This document shows positions 12,701-25,954 of a DNA stretch of 64,000 bases, piece by piece. Source of the stretch: Prinia subflava (lineage: Eukaryota > Chordata > Aves > Passeriformes > Cisticolidae); the NCBI RefSeq assembly GCF_021018805.1, contig NC_086248.1:23134922-23198921 (forward strand), written 5' to 3'. The position numbers and the translations under genes are program-made. Numbering within the stretch: the first letter of the stretch is position 1; the number at the start of each line of letters is the position of its first letter. The notes under the pieces are model-generated. The model was given only the letters and a program-made list of their open reading frames with translations, had not been told where the DNA came from and did not search any database.

Positions 12701-15700
12701 TTAAGCTTTCCAAATTGGATTACTGAGGAAGTATTAGCCTTTGGAGAAAGTCTTTACCTGTATGTACTTTTTTTCTTTTGCCTTCCATCCTCAAAGTACC
12801 GAGGCAGATTAAATAACCAAGAATAAACTTCTCTGAACCTAAAAAGGTTTTGTCTGGATTTGGTTCAAAGTTAGGATTGCTTCTTTCAACCAATAATTTT
12901 CTTTCATAAAAATGAGTTAATTCCTCTCAATATACCATGTCAGGCAATGTAATACACATCCTAATGGAGACACATATCTTAAAAATATCGAAGTTCAAAT
13001 TAGTAATTGCTTTACATAAATAGTTGCTGTGGAGAAGAGGAGGGAATATTACATGTCAGCTTCCAGAAGCAGCTGAGATACAGTGTGAAGAATATGTGGC
13101 TGATCTGCAATGATTTATTAATACTCTGTATTACCTAGTTTTGCCTGTATTAGCTTGCCAGAATGTTTACTATATGTATAAGTTGTTTTACTTTTATAAG
13201 AGGGTAGTTAGAAAACTGCCAAGAAGAGAAAATAAAGATTCTCAATAAGCATTCTCCTGGTATACATTTCAAAGACGCTAAGAAAAAATATCTGAATTAT
13301 TGAGCTATTCCAGGGATCAGTCAGGTCATTTCTTTTCCTAACACTTAAGAGCAGTAAGATCAGAGGAATAATAACATAGCAAAGCAGTCATTTTAGAAAG
13401 AAGGTGGACACTTCATAACACAAGATTAAACTTTGAGCTTCTGACAGTGATAAAAAGAGGAAAAATCTATAGACAAAAACTTTCTACTAAGCGTTTTAGC
13501 TCCAGTGAGGATGCAACTGACCATGATTACCTTTTCCATGGTTAAATTAACACTGTGAAAGGTACAGAATCCTGACCTTATTTGGTACATACTTGGAAGA
13601 AAATATATCACTTTTAAAATCCCTGTTACAAATCAAAACCATATTTAAATGAAGGTCAAACTATCAGTACATGTAGACAGTGGTTCTTGCAAAGCATTTT
13701 GGTTTTTTTCTAACTTAAGTGATCACTAAGATTGATGACCAGTAAAAACAAATTGCACTGCAATATGAAAGGACACATATTTTTACTGGCCTTGCATTGC
13801 TGGTTTTTTTTTCCTTCCTGCTGTCTTTTATTATACTCTCCAAAGCTTATAAAGCAAAAGTGTTTCTTAAATGTTTTTCTGTGTTTAAACTTCTCCCTTC
13901 ATGAAGCAGATCGCCAAACAAAATTACTGCCCTCAAACTTCGATAAAATGGAAATGAATTTTATTGAGTTAGCGTTCATAAATTTTCTCTTAACAGACAG
14001 AAATTCTAAGAAGTCTGGGCCACAGTTAAACTACAGGGATAGAAGCCTCTCAAAATCCTATAATTAGCAGCCACAGGATCTTTGTAAACAGGTAATGTCA
14101 AAGGAATCAGAGGCAAGCTAGCATGAAATAGTAAAAACAAGTGGCTTCAGCAGCAAGTAATCAGCATCACAATAGGGAATATTCAGGAAACAAAGAGAAT
14201 TAATTTTGAAAGCTTCAGTCCTTCAGAATAAAAAAAACAATCCACACACTTCTGCATATCCTTCAGTTTACTTGTGTGAGTAGGAGCAAGTTGACTAGAA
14301 AGTGCAGAAAGTTAAAGAAAACTCGCAAACAATTTCAGTTGCTGCACTGCTGTTCCAGTGGCAACAAGATCAAACAAGCATGCAAATTCTAGGAATAAAG
14401 CCATGCACAGTTAGCACAGATGCACTTCAAAACAGAAGGAGTCTCTAAGTGCATGGGGACAGAAAACCAGGATCAGAACATAGTACAGTCAAAACAAAGG
14501 AAATTGAAAGGCCTAATACTCTGCAGTGACTTTCTGAAGTGCTGCGTAGCAGTCTCAGGAGGTAGGCACAACCCTTTATAAAAGAAGAATAGAAAGACAA
14601 AAAAGTTCTAAACCCAAAGTATTGCTCAGTAAGGAAGCTATTCTGGCCAGAGAGCAGAAATCAAAACTCTGTGAGGGCAACCAACAAGAAAGTAGCAGAT
14701 AGGTCATGAGGTGTCAAAATATGTACATTAATTAAACACTTCATAACCTTAAGAGAACACTGGGTACAGAAAATATATATCAAAAAAACCTTTGGGATTG
14801 CAGAGGAGACTGAAGTATTTTGATCTCTGTCAAAATTAGGGATGCTGATTCCACAAGCAAACAAATAGTAGGAAACTCACCCTGATGGCACCTCCATGAG
14901 AGCAGAGTCTCATCACTGAGAATGAGAAGGACTTTGCAAAAGCAGAACTATCTATAAACATATGAATAAGGTAATTTAAAACTCAAAGGGATATACATGA
15001 CTGAGCAAAGCATACCTAAAAGGTTTAGCTGAGTCCGTCATGCAGTATTTCAGCAGCTTTCTATACTGCATATTGCACTAACTTGCAGAAACTTTGCTTT
15101 TCAGTTTTGTCCTGAATGAGTTCTCCCAAGGAAACAGGACATACAGAAAAAGCAGTTGTTTCTATAGGAAAAAAAAAATGAGCAAGGTCACCCCATACTG
15201 TGTAGAAAGAGGCATCAATGGCATCTCAGTATCTTCCAAGAACAAACCCATTTATGTATCCTATCACAGTAAATTCTCAGCAATCAGAGCACTACAGCAA
15301 AATTTATCAATATGCAATGTATTTCACTTTGAGCAAAATTTTAGTACTGTTTTTGACAGTACCTTGAGGTATGCTTTGGTAAATGGTAGCCCACTAAAGA
15401 TAGCCTAAAACCATAAAAGCTGGATAAGTTTGTTTAATAAATAAACTTGTTTAATTTTCTTTTCAAAAGACTAAAGTATGAAAGGGAAAAACATATATCA
15501 TGTTTTACCTAAGCAACAATATCCTTTTGTGGTTGACAAAATATATGGAAAATGTTTCTTAAAATGAAGTTGCCTGAAGTCAAACACATATAGAAAATGA
15601 ATTGTCTGCAACTTTCTCACAAAGGAAATAACTTCCATTAGGTCAGACTAATATGATGCCCCTGTTGACTTACAGGTTATAATTTAAACATAGCTTCTAT

Positions 15701-18480
15701 TTCCTTAAGTGATTTCAGGCTTTCGCCTTCACATAGTGAAGGTAAGTGTGAGGACATTGACTAGAGCACACAGCAAGTTCTTCCAGGGATAACTCATTGT
15801 AGTAATACTGAATAGAATCCAAATAGAATATGTGCTCAAGGTAGATTGAGTACCTGATCCTAATCTTATCGTGCATATAAAATATATATGGTATACATAA
15901 AAGTATGCATTATATTTACTTTAAAAAAGACACTAGTACTTTTGAAACCAATGGATTTTTCAGTATATCTAACAACTTTAATGTTTGGGACACAGAGTAG
16001 CCCATTTTTTTCCCAGCATGATGTTCTCTTGCTCTTTTCTGAAGGCCAAAGGCAACATATATGGAGGTGCATGAACTGCTTCTGCCAGAGGACCTGCTTC
16101 ACGTTTGGCTTTAGCCTACCTCTAGTATGGGTTGCTCATGCTACACATTTCTTTAAGCAGGCTTGACAAGTGTCGCACAATTCAACTTCCTCATGTTCCA
16201 TCCTCTTTTATCCTAATGCCCAGAGGAATCCTACTGGTTTTCAACAGGTATAGACAAGGATGCCTCAGGATATTCTGTTTCTGCCAGGCAGATCTGTGAA
16301 GATTTTGCATGGGCACTGATAAGCAAGTGAAGGAGACTAGGCCTTTGCTTCAATCATAAAAGTATGACTTACTCATCTATTCACTGACAATTACTGATCC
16401 ATGCACTAATAATTACTCTTCTTGAGTTGGTCAGAAGCAATACACTGTGTTCCTGTCTTCCTCTTTCCCTATTCCCTTCTCCCAGAAGTTTCCCTGGGTT
16501 TTCTCTCTGTCTGCATGATATCTGGAATTCTTCTCCCAGAGCCCCAAGATATCTGTATAGTTCGGAGGTATAGGAAAAGCAGATGGGCAAGCATTTCTCC
16601 CAGTGTCAGGCTGGAGTCAGGGCTTCAGAGGATAACACCATCCACACAGAATCCAGGTTCAAGGATCTTCCCTAGCACTGGGTAAAGAAACTCTTCTGTT
16701 TAGGGCTCTGGCTTCAGTAATCACTATAAATAATACATAAGGTGATACCACTATCAATTTAAAAAAACCCAAACAAATAAACAAACAAATAACACCCCCA
16801 CGCTCCCACAAATCTCTTTTAAAAAAAATAACATAGATATCTATTGACAAGGTATTGTAGTTGAGAAATGAAACGGAGAAAACAACTTCTTATTTTCTTG
16901 AATGCTGGAAAAGGACACCAGTGAGAGCTGTGCTTTGGCAAGACACAGACATGTTTGGGTAGGACCTCAGGGGGATGCCACCAATGGCTCAATACTCCCT
17001 GTGCACACACTTGGAGACAGAAGCCTACTTAGAGACAGACAGCCTCTGGTGTGCTGATTCTTTCAGGAAGCCATAATGATCTCTGGTTGCTGATGTACTT
17101 AGGTCTTTTGCTTGATTGATTCCCTAACCCATAGACACTATCATGAAAAATATCCAAAACAGAAAAGCAAATAAACCTTTTTTTTTTTTTTTTTTGCATA
17201 TTACTATGAAAAAGAGAATTTTTATCTTCCTTAATTTCCTTAAAAATCTGAAACAGTAGTTTTACCCAGACACTTAATATGTCGTGGACACTGGACACAG
17301 CACAGTTAAATACCTTTAGGGGTCTATTTGCTGATAAGAAACAATGCCAATACAGTCATTATACTCTTCACAATTTAAATTCATTTAGACGTAGGAAATA
17401 GAGGCAGGCAAAGAACATGAATGGGAACAATTACAACAGCAGGCAAACAAAGAGCAGACTTTACATATGGGGATATGTCAGGCTGCTTCCTCTCCCTTTC
17501 TGCACCTTTTCTTTTTTCTTCAAGCACTACTGAATTATTACTTCGTCAGCTTCTCTTATTTTGTCAACAAGCTCACTTAGCTCATCAGTGCTTTTTATTC
17601 CCTCTTTAGCAAAATAATAAAAAAATGTTACTTAATAAGTTTTTAAGGACTAATAACTTCAGCACAGGTTTTCTTGTTTAAGCAACATAAACTGCTTAAT
17701 CTGGTAGGGCAGAAACTAGGACTCCAGATAAATTCCAAAATCTGACTAAAAAAGAGATAAAGGATTCATCTCTTTCAAACAAAAGGTTTATTTAACCATG
17801 AGGGAATACGGGGAAAAGTTAAGAATGTAAGCTAAAGGTACATGAAAGGAGGAGAGAAGATGGGATAGAAGAGGAGGGAGGTGAGAGAAACACAACCTTT
17901 GCAAACGTCCCAGGTTCTTTCTGAAGCAAACACAGTATAAAGCACTGTATGCATTTAGGCCTCATCAATTTGAATAACCCAAACATGATCAAAGCAATTG
18001 TTCATCAGAATCAAATCAAACCCACACAGAAGTGTTTAGAGCATAAGAACTGCTATTGCAACAAGATGACAGAAAATACAGTGTCAAGAAAAGCAGGGCT
18101 TCAGCAGCAGTTTGAACTTCTTAAAGGAAAAATTGTACTGCAATAACTAGTGGAGAATCAATATTTTTCTAATTGACTCCTTGCTTTGCATTTTTGAGTC
18201 AGTTATATCAGAACTATTTCCTTGTTACACAATAAATGATGCAAGGTTTCAACTGTAATTTTAATATCAGAGGGTCAAATACTAGTTCATACAAGAAGTA
18301 ATAACCTTGCAGCCAAAATCATCAAGAAAAACATTCAGGACTGACAAATTTCATGAGGAAAAATGTGATATCCTGCTCTTCTTGAGAGAAAAACTGCACT
18401 GGCAAGGTCACTAAAAAGGTTAGCTTAAGAAATAAGTCAACAATAAGTTTCAAAATTAAAATTTAATTTAAAAAGAAAAC
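9781..18480. other. Long AT-rich stretch with no recognisable gene
   Basis: No exon-like run, RNA gene or clear mobile element was recognised over about 8.7 kb. The longest frames (111 codons at 13732-14067, 104 codons at 15094-15408) have no recognisable domain and end in ordinary AT-rich sequence. An 18-base poly(T) run lies at 17178-17195. Confidence 0.55.
17178..17195 (+). repeat. Poly(T) run
   Basis: Eighteen consecutive T, or poly(A) on the minus strand. No LINE or SINE body is recognisable on the side where a retroposed tail would sit, so it is listed as a simple repeat. Confidence 0.8.
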
Positions 18481-19855
18481 TGTCATGGGTTGGCACTGGC
18501 CAGATGTTAATGCACCCATGAATATATGTTTTTTCTCTAACAACTCCTGTGGGATGTGATCAGGAACAGAGCAGAGCAGGCTTAAATCTTGAAAACAAAA
18601 AAACACTAAAACTTTATTACATTACATAAGGACAGCGACAGAAAAAACTCTTAAACACACACAGAGACAGAAATAAAGACTTCCTAAGACATTTTTTCTC
18701 TTCTCCCAGTTTCCATCCCCCACACATTACTCTTCACAGACCAAACCTTTGGGTTTTAGATCAAACAATCACCACTCAAAAAAAAACCAAACTAATCTTC
18801 AGTTCAGCAAGGGCGAGAGGAGTCTCTCTCGCACCACAGACTGTTCTCCAGAACACACAAGTTTACTCTTTATGTGTTCCCATGTCACCCGTGGCACTGC
18901 CCGGAGAAGTCTGCCAGGGTGACTCTCTTTTTCCTATGTCCAGCGCTCTCACCGCTGTCTCATAGGCCAAAACTACATACAGGGCTTTTCAAGGATGCTG
19001 CATGCCGAGCTCTCCCCTTTTTCCCCAGGGGCCGGGGTTCCAGGAGCAGGTCTGCCCTGAGGGCAGAGGGCGCCACCTCACCCTCCCCCTCTTTTCTCTG
19101 CTCGCTCCACTCTTCAAGTGCCAGTCACTGTAGCAAAAGCAGGGCAGCTGCATCCACCCAAAATGCAGTTTATGTTCAAAAGAGACTTAAGTTCAGTCCA
19201 TGGCTGACATTATGCAAGAAAAGTCCAGCTCCGAAGGCTACTCCTCTCATTCTTTGCCCATCAGGTTCCTTCCAATCGTGCTTTATCACTTCGGTCCCAG
19301 GCCGCTTCCTTCTCCTTTTTTCCAAAATCACCAGTCATGAGAATCAATGTCTAAGAAAAGTTTCTTTCTGCCAAGCAAGAGTTAACAGTTTCTATCTCCC
19401 AGCAGGGTGCAGACACAGGCACTCCCAGGCTCGGCAACTCCCACGTGGCTGGGCACCTTCTCCCGGAGTTTGGGGGGGAAGAGGGGGTGAGCACACACAG
19501 AAGGCACTTCCACAGTTTTCCACCCCTCCATCCTGGATGGGGCAGCTCAGTTCCAGTCCTGTCCACTCTCTTCTCTTCCCCCGGGGCTCCAGCTTACCTG
19601 AGCCCGACCATGTGTTTTCCCCTCCCCCACCCAGCCTCGTGGCTGGGTAGGGAAGGAGACTTGAGACGTCTCTCTGCTGAAACCGGGATCCGAAAAGAGG
19701 CCGAACCCCCTTGGGGTCCTGCTTTTAACTCTTTGTGTCCTCAGAGGCGTGTCCAAACCTCCGAGTGACCAATCCAGGTGCCAGCAGAAAAAATGATTAC
19801 TGATTGGACTGCCCACATCCCCCTGGAAAAATTCACCTCGACCGCAACCACGACA
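18481..19855 (-). mobile_element. Solo LTR, long (1.4 kb) family, copy A
   Basis: Read on the minus strand, this element begins TGTCGTGGTTGCGG and ends AACCCATGACA, so it has TG...CA termini. It is flanked by a perfect 5-bp direct repeat AAAAC (18476-18480 and 19856-19860), although that repeat is low in complexity. A polyadenylation signal AATAAA is present near the element's 3' end (complement at 18613-18618). There is no gag or pol, so it is a solo LTR. The same family occurs inverted at 56769-58153, which independently confirms both ends. The plus-strand frame of 258 codons inside it lacks any domain and is not considered a gene. The family resembles long LTRs known from zebra finch, but I am not certain of the name. 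Confidence 0.85.
18613..18618 (-). promoter_or_regulatory. LTR polyadenylation signal (AATAAA)
   Basis: Complement of TTTATT within solo LTR copy A, at the position equivalent to the AATAAA in copy B. It would mark the end of the R region. Confidence 0.6.
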
Positions 19856-19860
19856 AAAAC

Positions 19861-21055
19861 TTTGAATAATCTAGTGAAAAACAGTTTGGTTTAGCAATTT
19901 GGAATAACTTAATAAATTGTGAAGAAGCGTTTTGACTAACTATACTCCTAACATCAGCACAAGCACATTTTTGAGTAACGCAGGATCAACATTGTCAATG
20001 ACTAAAACATCATCACTCTGGCAACAGAATACAAATGGTTTCTCTCTAGCAGGATTCTTTAAGTGATAAGCCCATCTCTTGTCAGAATATATACATTACT
20101 TGGTCTTTATTTTAAAAACATTGATCTGAAAACAATATTGAAATGTTAAGTGCATAGAGAACACTGGACTATTAAATTACATGGTTGCAGAAGGGGCTGT
20201 TGCAATCTTTTGCCATGAGATAATTAGTTTTACTTCCATCTTGTTCAAATTCACTTTAAAATTAAGGTGTTCAGTTCTGAATTTCTGCCAAACACTGCGA
20301 CAAAACATAGGCTGCAGCTGAAGTATCAGGAAACAGAGAGAGGGAGCTGGGAGCCATCAGCAAAGCAAAAGAACATTATATTCTGATTGTGAAAAATTGA
20401 AGTAGGAGACAGCATATAAAGAGAAGAAAATATAATCGCTGTTCTGCAGAGCCCTGGGATGGAGCCACTCCACAACAGTCCAAATACAAAGGAAGGGGAA
20501 GGCAGAATTTGGTCAACAATCTAATGATGAGCTCAAAGACTTTAACATAGCCTTGATAAGGTACAAACAGTTACCAAAGTGGCAGCAAAATATTGTTCAG
20601 CAGCACAGAATATTAATTATGGCACTGAATAAAAGGTCTGGCTTAAAATAGAGATGCATATGCCATGATGAATAAGTAAATACAATAAGAAAGAAGAGAA
20701 GACCTGCAGGAAAGTATAAACAATGTCTCAGCAATTACCCGAAAATGAGAAAAACAGTGGTTTCCTTTTTTGACTGGCATGGAAATGATGTCTTCAATTA
20801 ACAGATACAGAATGGAACACAAAACAAAGAAGACAGACAGATATAACATTACAAAAGCTAGCCTAAGGTGGCAGTAGGTAAAGCTTGTTACTGCTCAGTT
20901 CCCACTGGTGTACCAGCTATGTTGACACAAACAAATTTCTAATGGTCACAAGAAAATAGCTCGAAGTCAACAGTGTGAATCTGTCCTTTACCACTTCTTC
21001 ATGCTTATAGACAGGGCTAGAAAAGAATAAAGATTAAATAGACAGATAAAATGAA
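19861..21055. other. Stretch with no recognisable gene
   Basis: AT-rich, no coding or RNA gene seen. The last 100 bases may include a decayed upstream part of the following CR1. Confidence 0.5.
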
Positions 21056-21371
21056 GAGCTGGAAAGGGACTTTTTACAAGGGCATGTAGTGCTAGGACAA
21101 GGAGAAATTGCTTTAAACTGAAAGAGGGTAGATTATACAATAGGAATAATTAGATAATAGGAAAAAATTCTTTGCTGTGAGGGTGGTGAGGCACTGGCAC
21201 AGGTTTCCCAGAGAGGCTGTGAATGCCCCATCCCTGAAAGAGTTGAAAGCCAGGTTGGATGGGGCCCTGGGCAGCTTGATCTAGTGGAAGGTATCCTTGC
21301 CAATGGTAGGGGAATTGGAATGAAATGATCTTTAAGGTACCTTCCAACGCAAAACACTAAATGATTCTGTG
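21056..21371 (+). mobile_element. CR1 LINE 3' end
   Basis: About 316 bp of the CR1 3' end: the last ORF2 codons (GTGAGGGTGGTGAGGCACTG region at about 21178), then the untranslated tail ending ATGATTCTGTGA. It is severely 5'-truncated, as is usual for this LINE family, and has several small deletions. It is inactive. Confidence 0.88.
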
Positions 21372-24300
21372 AACCTGTAACATGGAAAATTGAGCACCTT
21401 TTCACTCTTGAAGGCACCATGTGTGAATGGAGAATGCAGCACTTGGACAAAAGCAGTAGAAGGAATTCAGCACTCTTGTTGACTGCAGAATTTTCACTTG
21501 TGCATAATGCAGGATTGATGGTTGGACAAGCACCCTTCCAAATACCGCATTTTTGCTTTATTTTGCAAATAAATTTTAAAATGCTTGCAAAGCACTTGGT
21601 AGTAAAATACTAGCAAATACCTGCTACCAAGACAAAAAATCACCTCATCAGCAAGCAACTGAAGGAAAATGCCTCCTCTTGACTAGGAGATGGAGAGCTA
21701 TGAAGTCGTTGAAAGATTTTATATTCAGATGCAACAAAGGACATGTAGTAAGGCCAGTTAAAAATCACACACATCTGTGCTGAGAACAGAACCCAGAGCT
21801 AGGGAATGACACACTGACTCGCCCATGCAGCCCACACTGAACAGGATGCACTTATCAAAGGAGTACTTGGTGGCTCCACATTTCACATGGTATAAATGCC
21901 CTAAGACTGGCGTGCTCCTCTAGTGCAGGGAACCCTAAATTCAGTGTCTTCCTTATCTGGCTGTTCTACTGTCTCTCAGAATTATTTTTTGCATGTACTT
22001 GCTCCTCCAATCTGTGAGGAGAGTCCTGTCAAAGGGAAGCCAAAGCAAAACAACTGTGCATAATACCACTGTAGGGAATGGTAGGAGAGAGGGAGAGAGA
22101 GACTGCTCCTAGGGAATGAACTAGAAGATGCAGGCTTTTTCCTTTCACTTAGTGGGGGTTTTTTTTTCTGGGTTTTAGTTTGGGCTTTTCGGGTTTGGAG
22201 TATTCTGTTGGTGGTGGTTGAGTTTGTTTGTTTGTAATTTTTTTTTTTCCCAATAACAACTAGAAAAAATCCTGTCATAAGTATCCAATGATGAAAATGC
22301 AATAAGAAAAGGGTCTGCCAGGATGTAGGACATGGAGTCAGTGCTATCTTTAAAGCAAGAGAAAATTAATTTTCAGGTTAGCAGAATGGCACATTAACCA
22401 TAAAATCACTGTTACCCATGCACTGAGAGTGCATGGTACAAAGGCTTTAAAAATGCCTTCAAACTAGGCCTGTTCTGCAATCTGCTCAACCTGACTCTGG
22501 ATCCTAACCTCACCTGGTCCTGAGGCAGGTGCTGATCTGCTCAGCACAGGACACGCTGTGCTACACATGCCCAGATGGGCAGTCAGTGCCTAAAGAATTA
22601 CAGGTAGGAGGAATAAACAAATGGGACAGAACACACAGTGCTTAGTAGGAGCTATATCTTACAAAAAGAACAAACAAATTGCAAATGCATGATAACACTC
22701 TGTGAGCTAATCCAGCACTAAACAAGTCATCAGCCAGTTTATTTTCTTTGTTTTCCTGTAAATTGCCACAAAAACTTTACTATTACCCCTTCACAAAAAC
22801 TAGGTATATATAGAAAATTTTGAGTATGGAGTGAAATTAAATAAAATCATCAAGCAAATTAGTGTCTTCTCTTAAAAAAAACCCTTAGAAATAAATCTAA
22901 ATTGTATAAATATATATTACATAAATATAAATTATATAAATCATATAAATATCTATTAAAAAAAGCTGATGGCTTCACAAAGGACTGATTCCAAAGAGTG
23001 AGACACCTGCTTTCATAAATCATACATTGCAGATCTCACACACTAAGACAGAATTTAGAGGGAATGTGTTCTCCAGTTCAGGTGAAGAAACGTAATGATA
23101 GCGATTTTGCCTGGGTCAAAAGGTGTCTGCCCTTTAACATCCAGAGCAACAAGCATCAGAACTCAAATGGAGTCAGTTGTCTCTTGAAATAAATTACTTC
23201 CATGTTCCTACAGATACAGTTACTATTAGCAAATGGAAGTGTAGGATTTTATAGGCTGTCAAAAGTATGTACATACATCTTGTCAGAAGAACTTGAAGGT
23301 CATCTAACAAACTTTATTCTGTTCCTTTCAGCACATAAAAGTGAGAACAGATTCCAGAATCAGATCTTTTTCTATAGAATAAAATAAAACATTGAGGTTT
23401 TAGCCTAGTCAATGTTTATTTGAAAACACAAATGTTCATATCTCATTAGAGATAAAAATAATAATATAATATTGTTATATTTTTATTATTGTTATCATTA
23501 ACATTACTTGTTCAGAAAAGGCAATGGAAAATCTTGCCTCAAAATATTTATACAATTCTGTTCTAAATAATTGCTTGGAGAAACAAGACTATTACATATG
23601 TATGTTGATGCCATATGAAGCATGAGTAATGCACATTCTGAGAGTGTTCAATCTGACTCAAAACGGTAACCTTAGAAAAAGATGCTTCAGAGTTAGAGAA
23701 GGATTTATTCAAATGTGAAAAATTCCGCTTATTATATGTAGGGGCATAAATAAAAATTAAATAAAATGTAAATTGTATTAAAATACATCTTTTGTGTAAA
23801 AACCATAACCATAAACTTTGCAGCTGATCTTTGGGTAGAATTTATTTTTCGTAAATTCAAATAGCTACAGTATGGACATTTACATCTGGGCTTCTCCCTC
23901 TGTCCTTCCCATACAATTGACGTAGAGCAACAGGCACGTCCAGAGAGTCATTCAATTGATCTGTTTCCACTGTGTAGTGTAGGATAATATACATCACACC
24001 CTGGGAATGTCTATTTCTCTGCAATGACTATAAAGGGAGCTTCAGGTGACTAATTCACAAAGTACTATAAGTATCTACATTTGTTCAGATGAAACCCACC
24101 CTAAACGTATTCTTGAAGAGAAATGTAATGTATCTTAAGGCAAAGAGAATTATGTAGGATAAAAAGAGCATATTGAAGAAGTAGGTCAGAAAATAATTTA
24201 AATTTCCAGGATCAGTTGCTAAGAAATTATTGTCATTAAATCTCTTGTAAGTTCTGAACGATGTCTCGTTATATTACCAAAAATCAACTTTAAAACAGTT

Positions 24301-24764
24301 TATTAGCTTACATAGCTAAAACCTAGTAAAACAGATGGAGAAAATGTGAAATGGAAAGACACAATCCATGAGGAGCAGCTGGAATAAGCATTGCACAACC
24401 AGGTATGAGAAATAAAGACCATATACCAGAGAGAGAAGGGACACTTGCTTCCTGGTTTCTATTTGAAAACTGAAGAGAAAGGTTTTTACATTGTTAAAGC
24501 TATCAAATTCATTCCTTTGAATTTCCCTAACTCTGTTAGACCAGCATAACCAATCCCCAAAACATTCACTAATATATGAATTTTACTGAAGTACTCCAGG
24601 ACAATGTAAATAAATGCTTGCCTTGGCACACACATACCTGGTAAGAGGCAGGCAGTGCCTGAACTCCTGCTGGCCAGGACCTATCCCTCTGCTGCGGGTG
24701 GGACTCTCCACCAGCTGGTAAGGAAGGAGAAGCTTTGAGGACAGCTAAGCTGTCAGGGAAATCA
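21372..24764. other. Stretch with no recognisable gene
   Basis: No recognisable gene. It includes an AT-rich tract at about 22895-22960 with repeated ATATAAAT, and a T-rich/GTTT-rich stretch at about 22150-22250. Confidence 0.5.
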
Positions 24765-24858
24765 ACCAGAAGAGATGTGCTATCCCTGCTTTTGGAGGTT
24801 TTCAAGACCTGATGGGACTACTGAATTTCCACAGTCCCTTCCAACCAATGATTCTGTG
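24765..24858 (+). mobile_element. CR1 LINE 3' tail fragment
   Basis: A short, diverged CR1 tail: a phrase of the type GCTTTTGGAGGTTTTCAAGACC, then CCCTTCCAACCAATGATTCTGTG. The upstream GC-rich 150 bp could belong to the same copy but is too diverged to assign by eye. Confidence 0.65.
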
Positions 24859-25528
24859 TGCATGCGAGTCTTTCAAATATCTACATATATTAAAAATCAA
24901 TTGTCATTAATTATTGATTACTACTAAATATTCATTAATATAAATTAGCATAAAACTGATTTTCAAGGAACAATGCATAGTACAAATTTCTAAATTAAAT
25001 AGGGACAAATATGTAACACCTATGGATAACTGAATATAAGAACTCTCTCTGACATCTTTATTTTTCTTTCTGCCTAACACTGAAGGTGATATTGCCTAAA
25101 CAAAACTAAAAGAAAATGTATAAAAAATCTTTTATTGCATGTCCACACACAAAGTCAAAAAATAAGGTTTATTTCAACTACTTACAAGCTGCGAGTAATC
25201 TATTTCTGTTCTTTTTCAGATAGAGAGCTGGTCCTCATGAAACCATTTCATTATAGCTACTTTTATCAGAACTACAAAAATTTTGTAAAAATTGTCCTTA
25301 TTAGATTTATTTCTTTTCTTTTCCACTTACTTCTTTTAGGTTATATTTCTTTTCATTTGTCTGAAAGGACAGTTCAGAAATATGCAAAGAAAAATCTATA
25401 TCCAGTTTATATTCCTGTGCATTTATATACAGGAAGTTATATACTTACTTTAAAAGTAAAATCTTGAGCTCAGGCTAGTTAGTCAACAGAAGTCTTTTTA
25501 AAAAAGATATAAACCACAAATCTTACAC

Positions 25529-25546
25529 TTAATTAATTAATTAATT
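25529..25546 (+). repeat. (TTAA)n simple repeat
   Basis: Four and a half perfect TTAA units. A simple microsatellite. Confidence 0.85.
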
Positions 25547-25908
25547 AGTAATTACACTAAAATCTGCAGTAACCTCATTCTGGTAGAGCAACATCTTTCA
25601 TAATGGCTATAGATTTTATATATAGACAATCTGTAACACACTTGTCTATATTTAATTTAGCCATCTATATTTAATAAAACAAATGCTTTTCTTAGTTGAA
25701 AACTTGATTATGTAGTGTAAATAGTGATATGGAATCACAGCAGTGAAATTAAAGTACCTCTTTAAACACACCTGATCAATTAAAGGGTTTTAAGAGAACA
25801 GTAGTAACAGTACTGAGTTTTGGGATTTTTTAAATGTATAGAATTTCATGGGCCATTGCTCTGTACTCACAAATAGTAAGTCATAAACGTCTGTAACCTC
25901 AAAGAAAG

Positions 25909-25954
25909 GAATTTGCATTTTATCACTGAAAGAATTTGCATTTTGTCATTGAAG
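25909..25954 (+). repeat. 23-bp tandem duplication
   Basis: Two adjacent 23-bp copies beginning GAATTTGCATTTT that differ at three positions. A small local duplication with no evident function. Confidence 0.8.

Noticed and set aside
18874..19650. 258-codon plus-strand frame
   Set aside because: It is antisense within solo LTR copy A, starts and ends in non-coding LTR sequence, has no domain, and the equivalent frame is not preserved in copy B.
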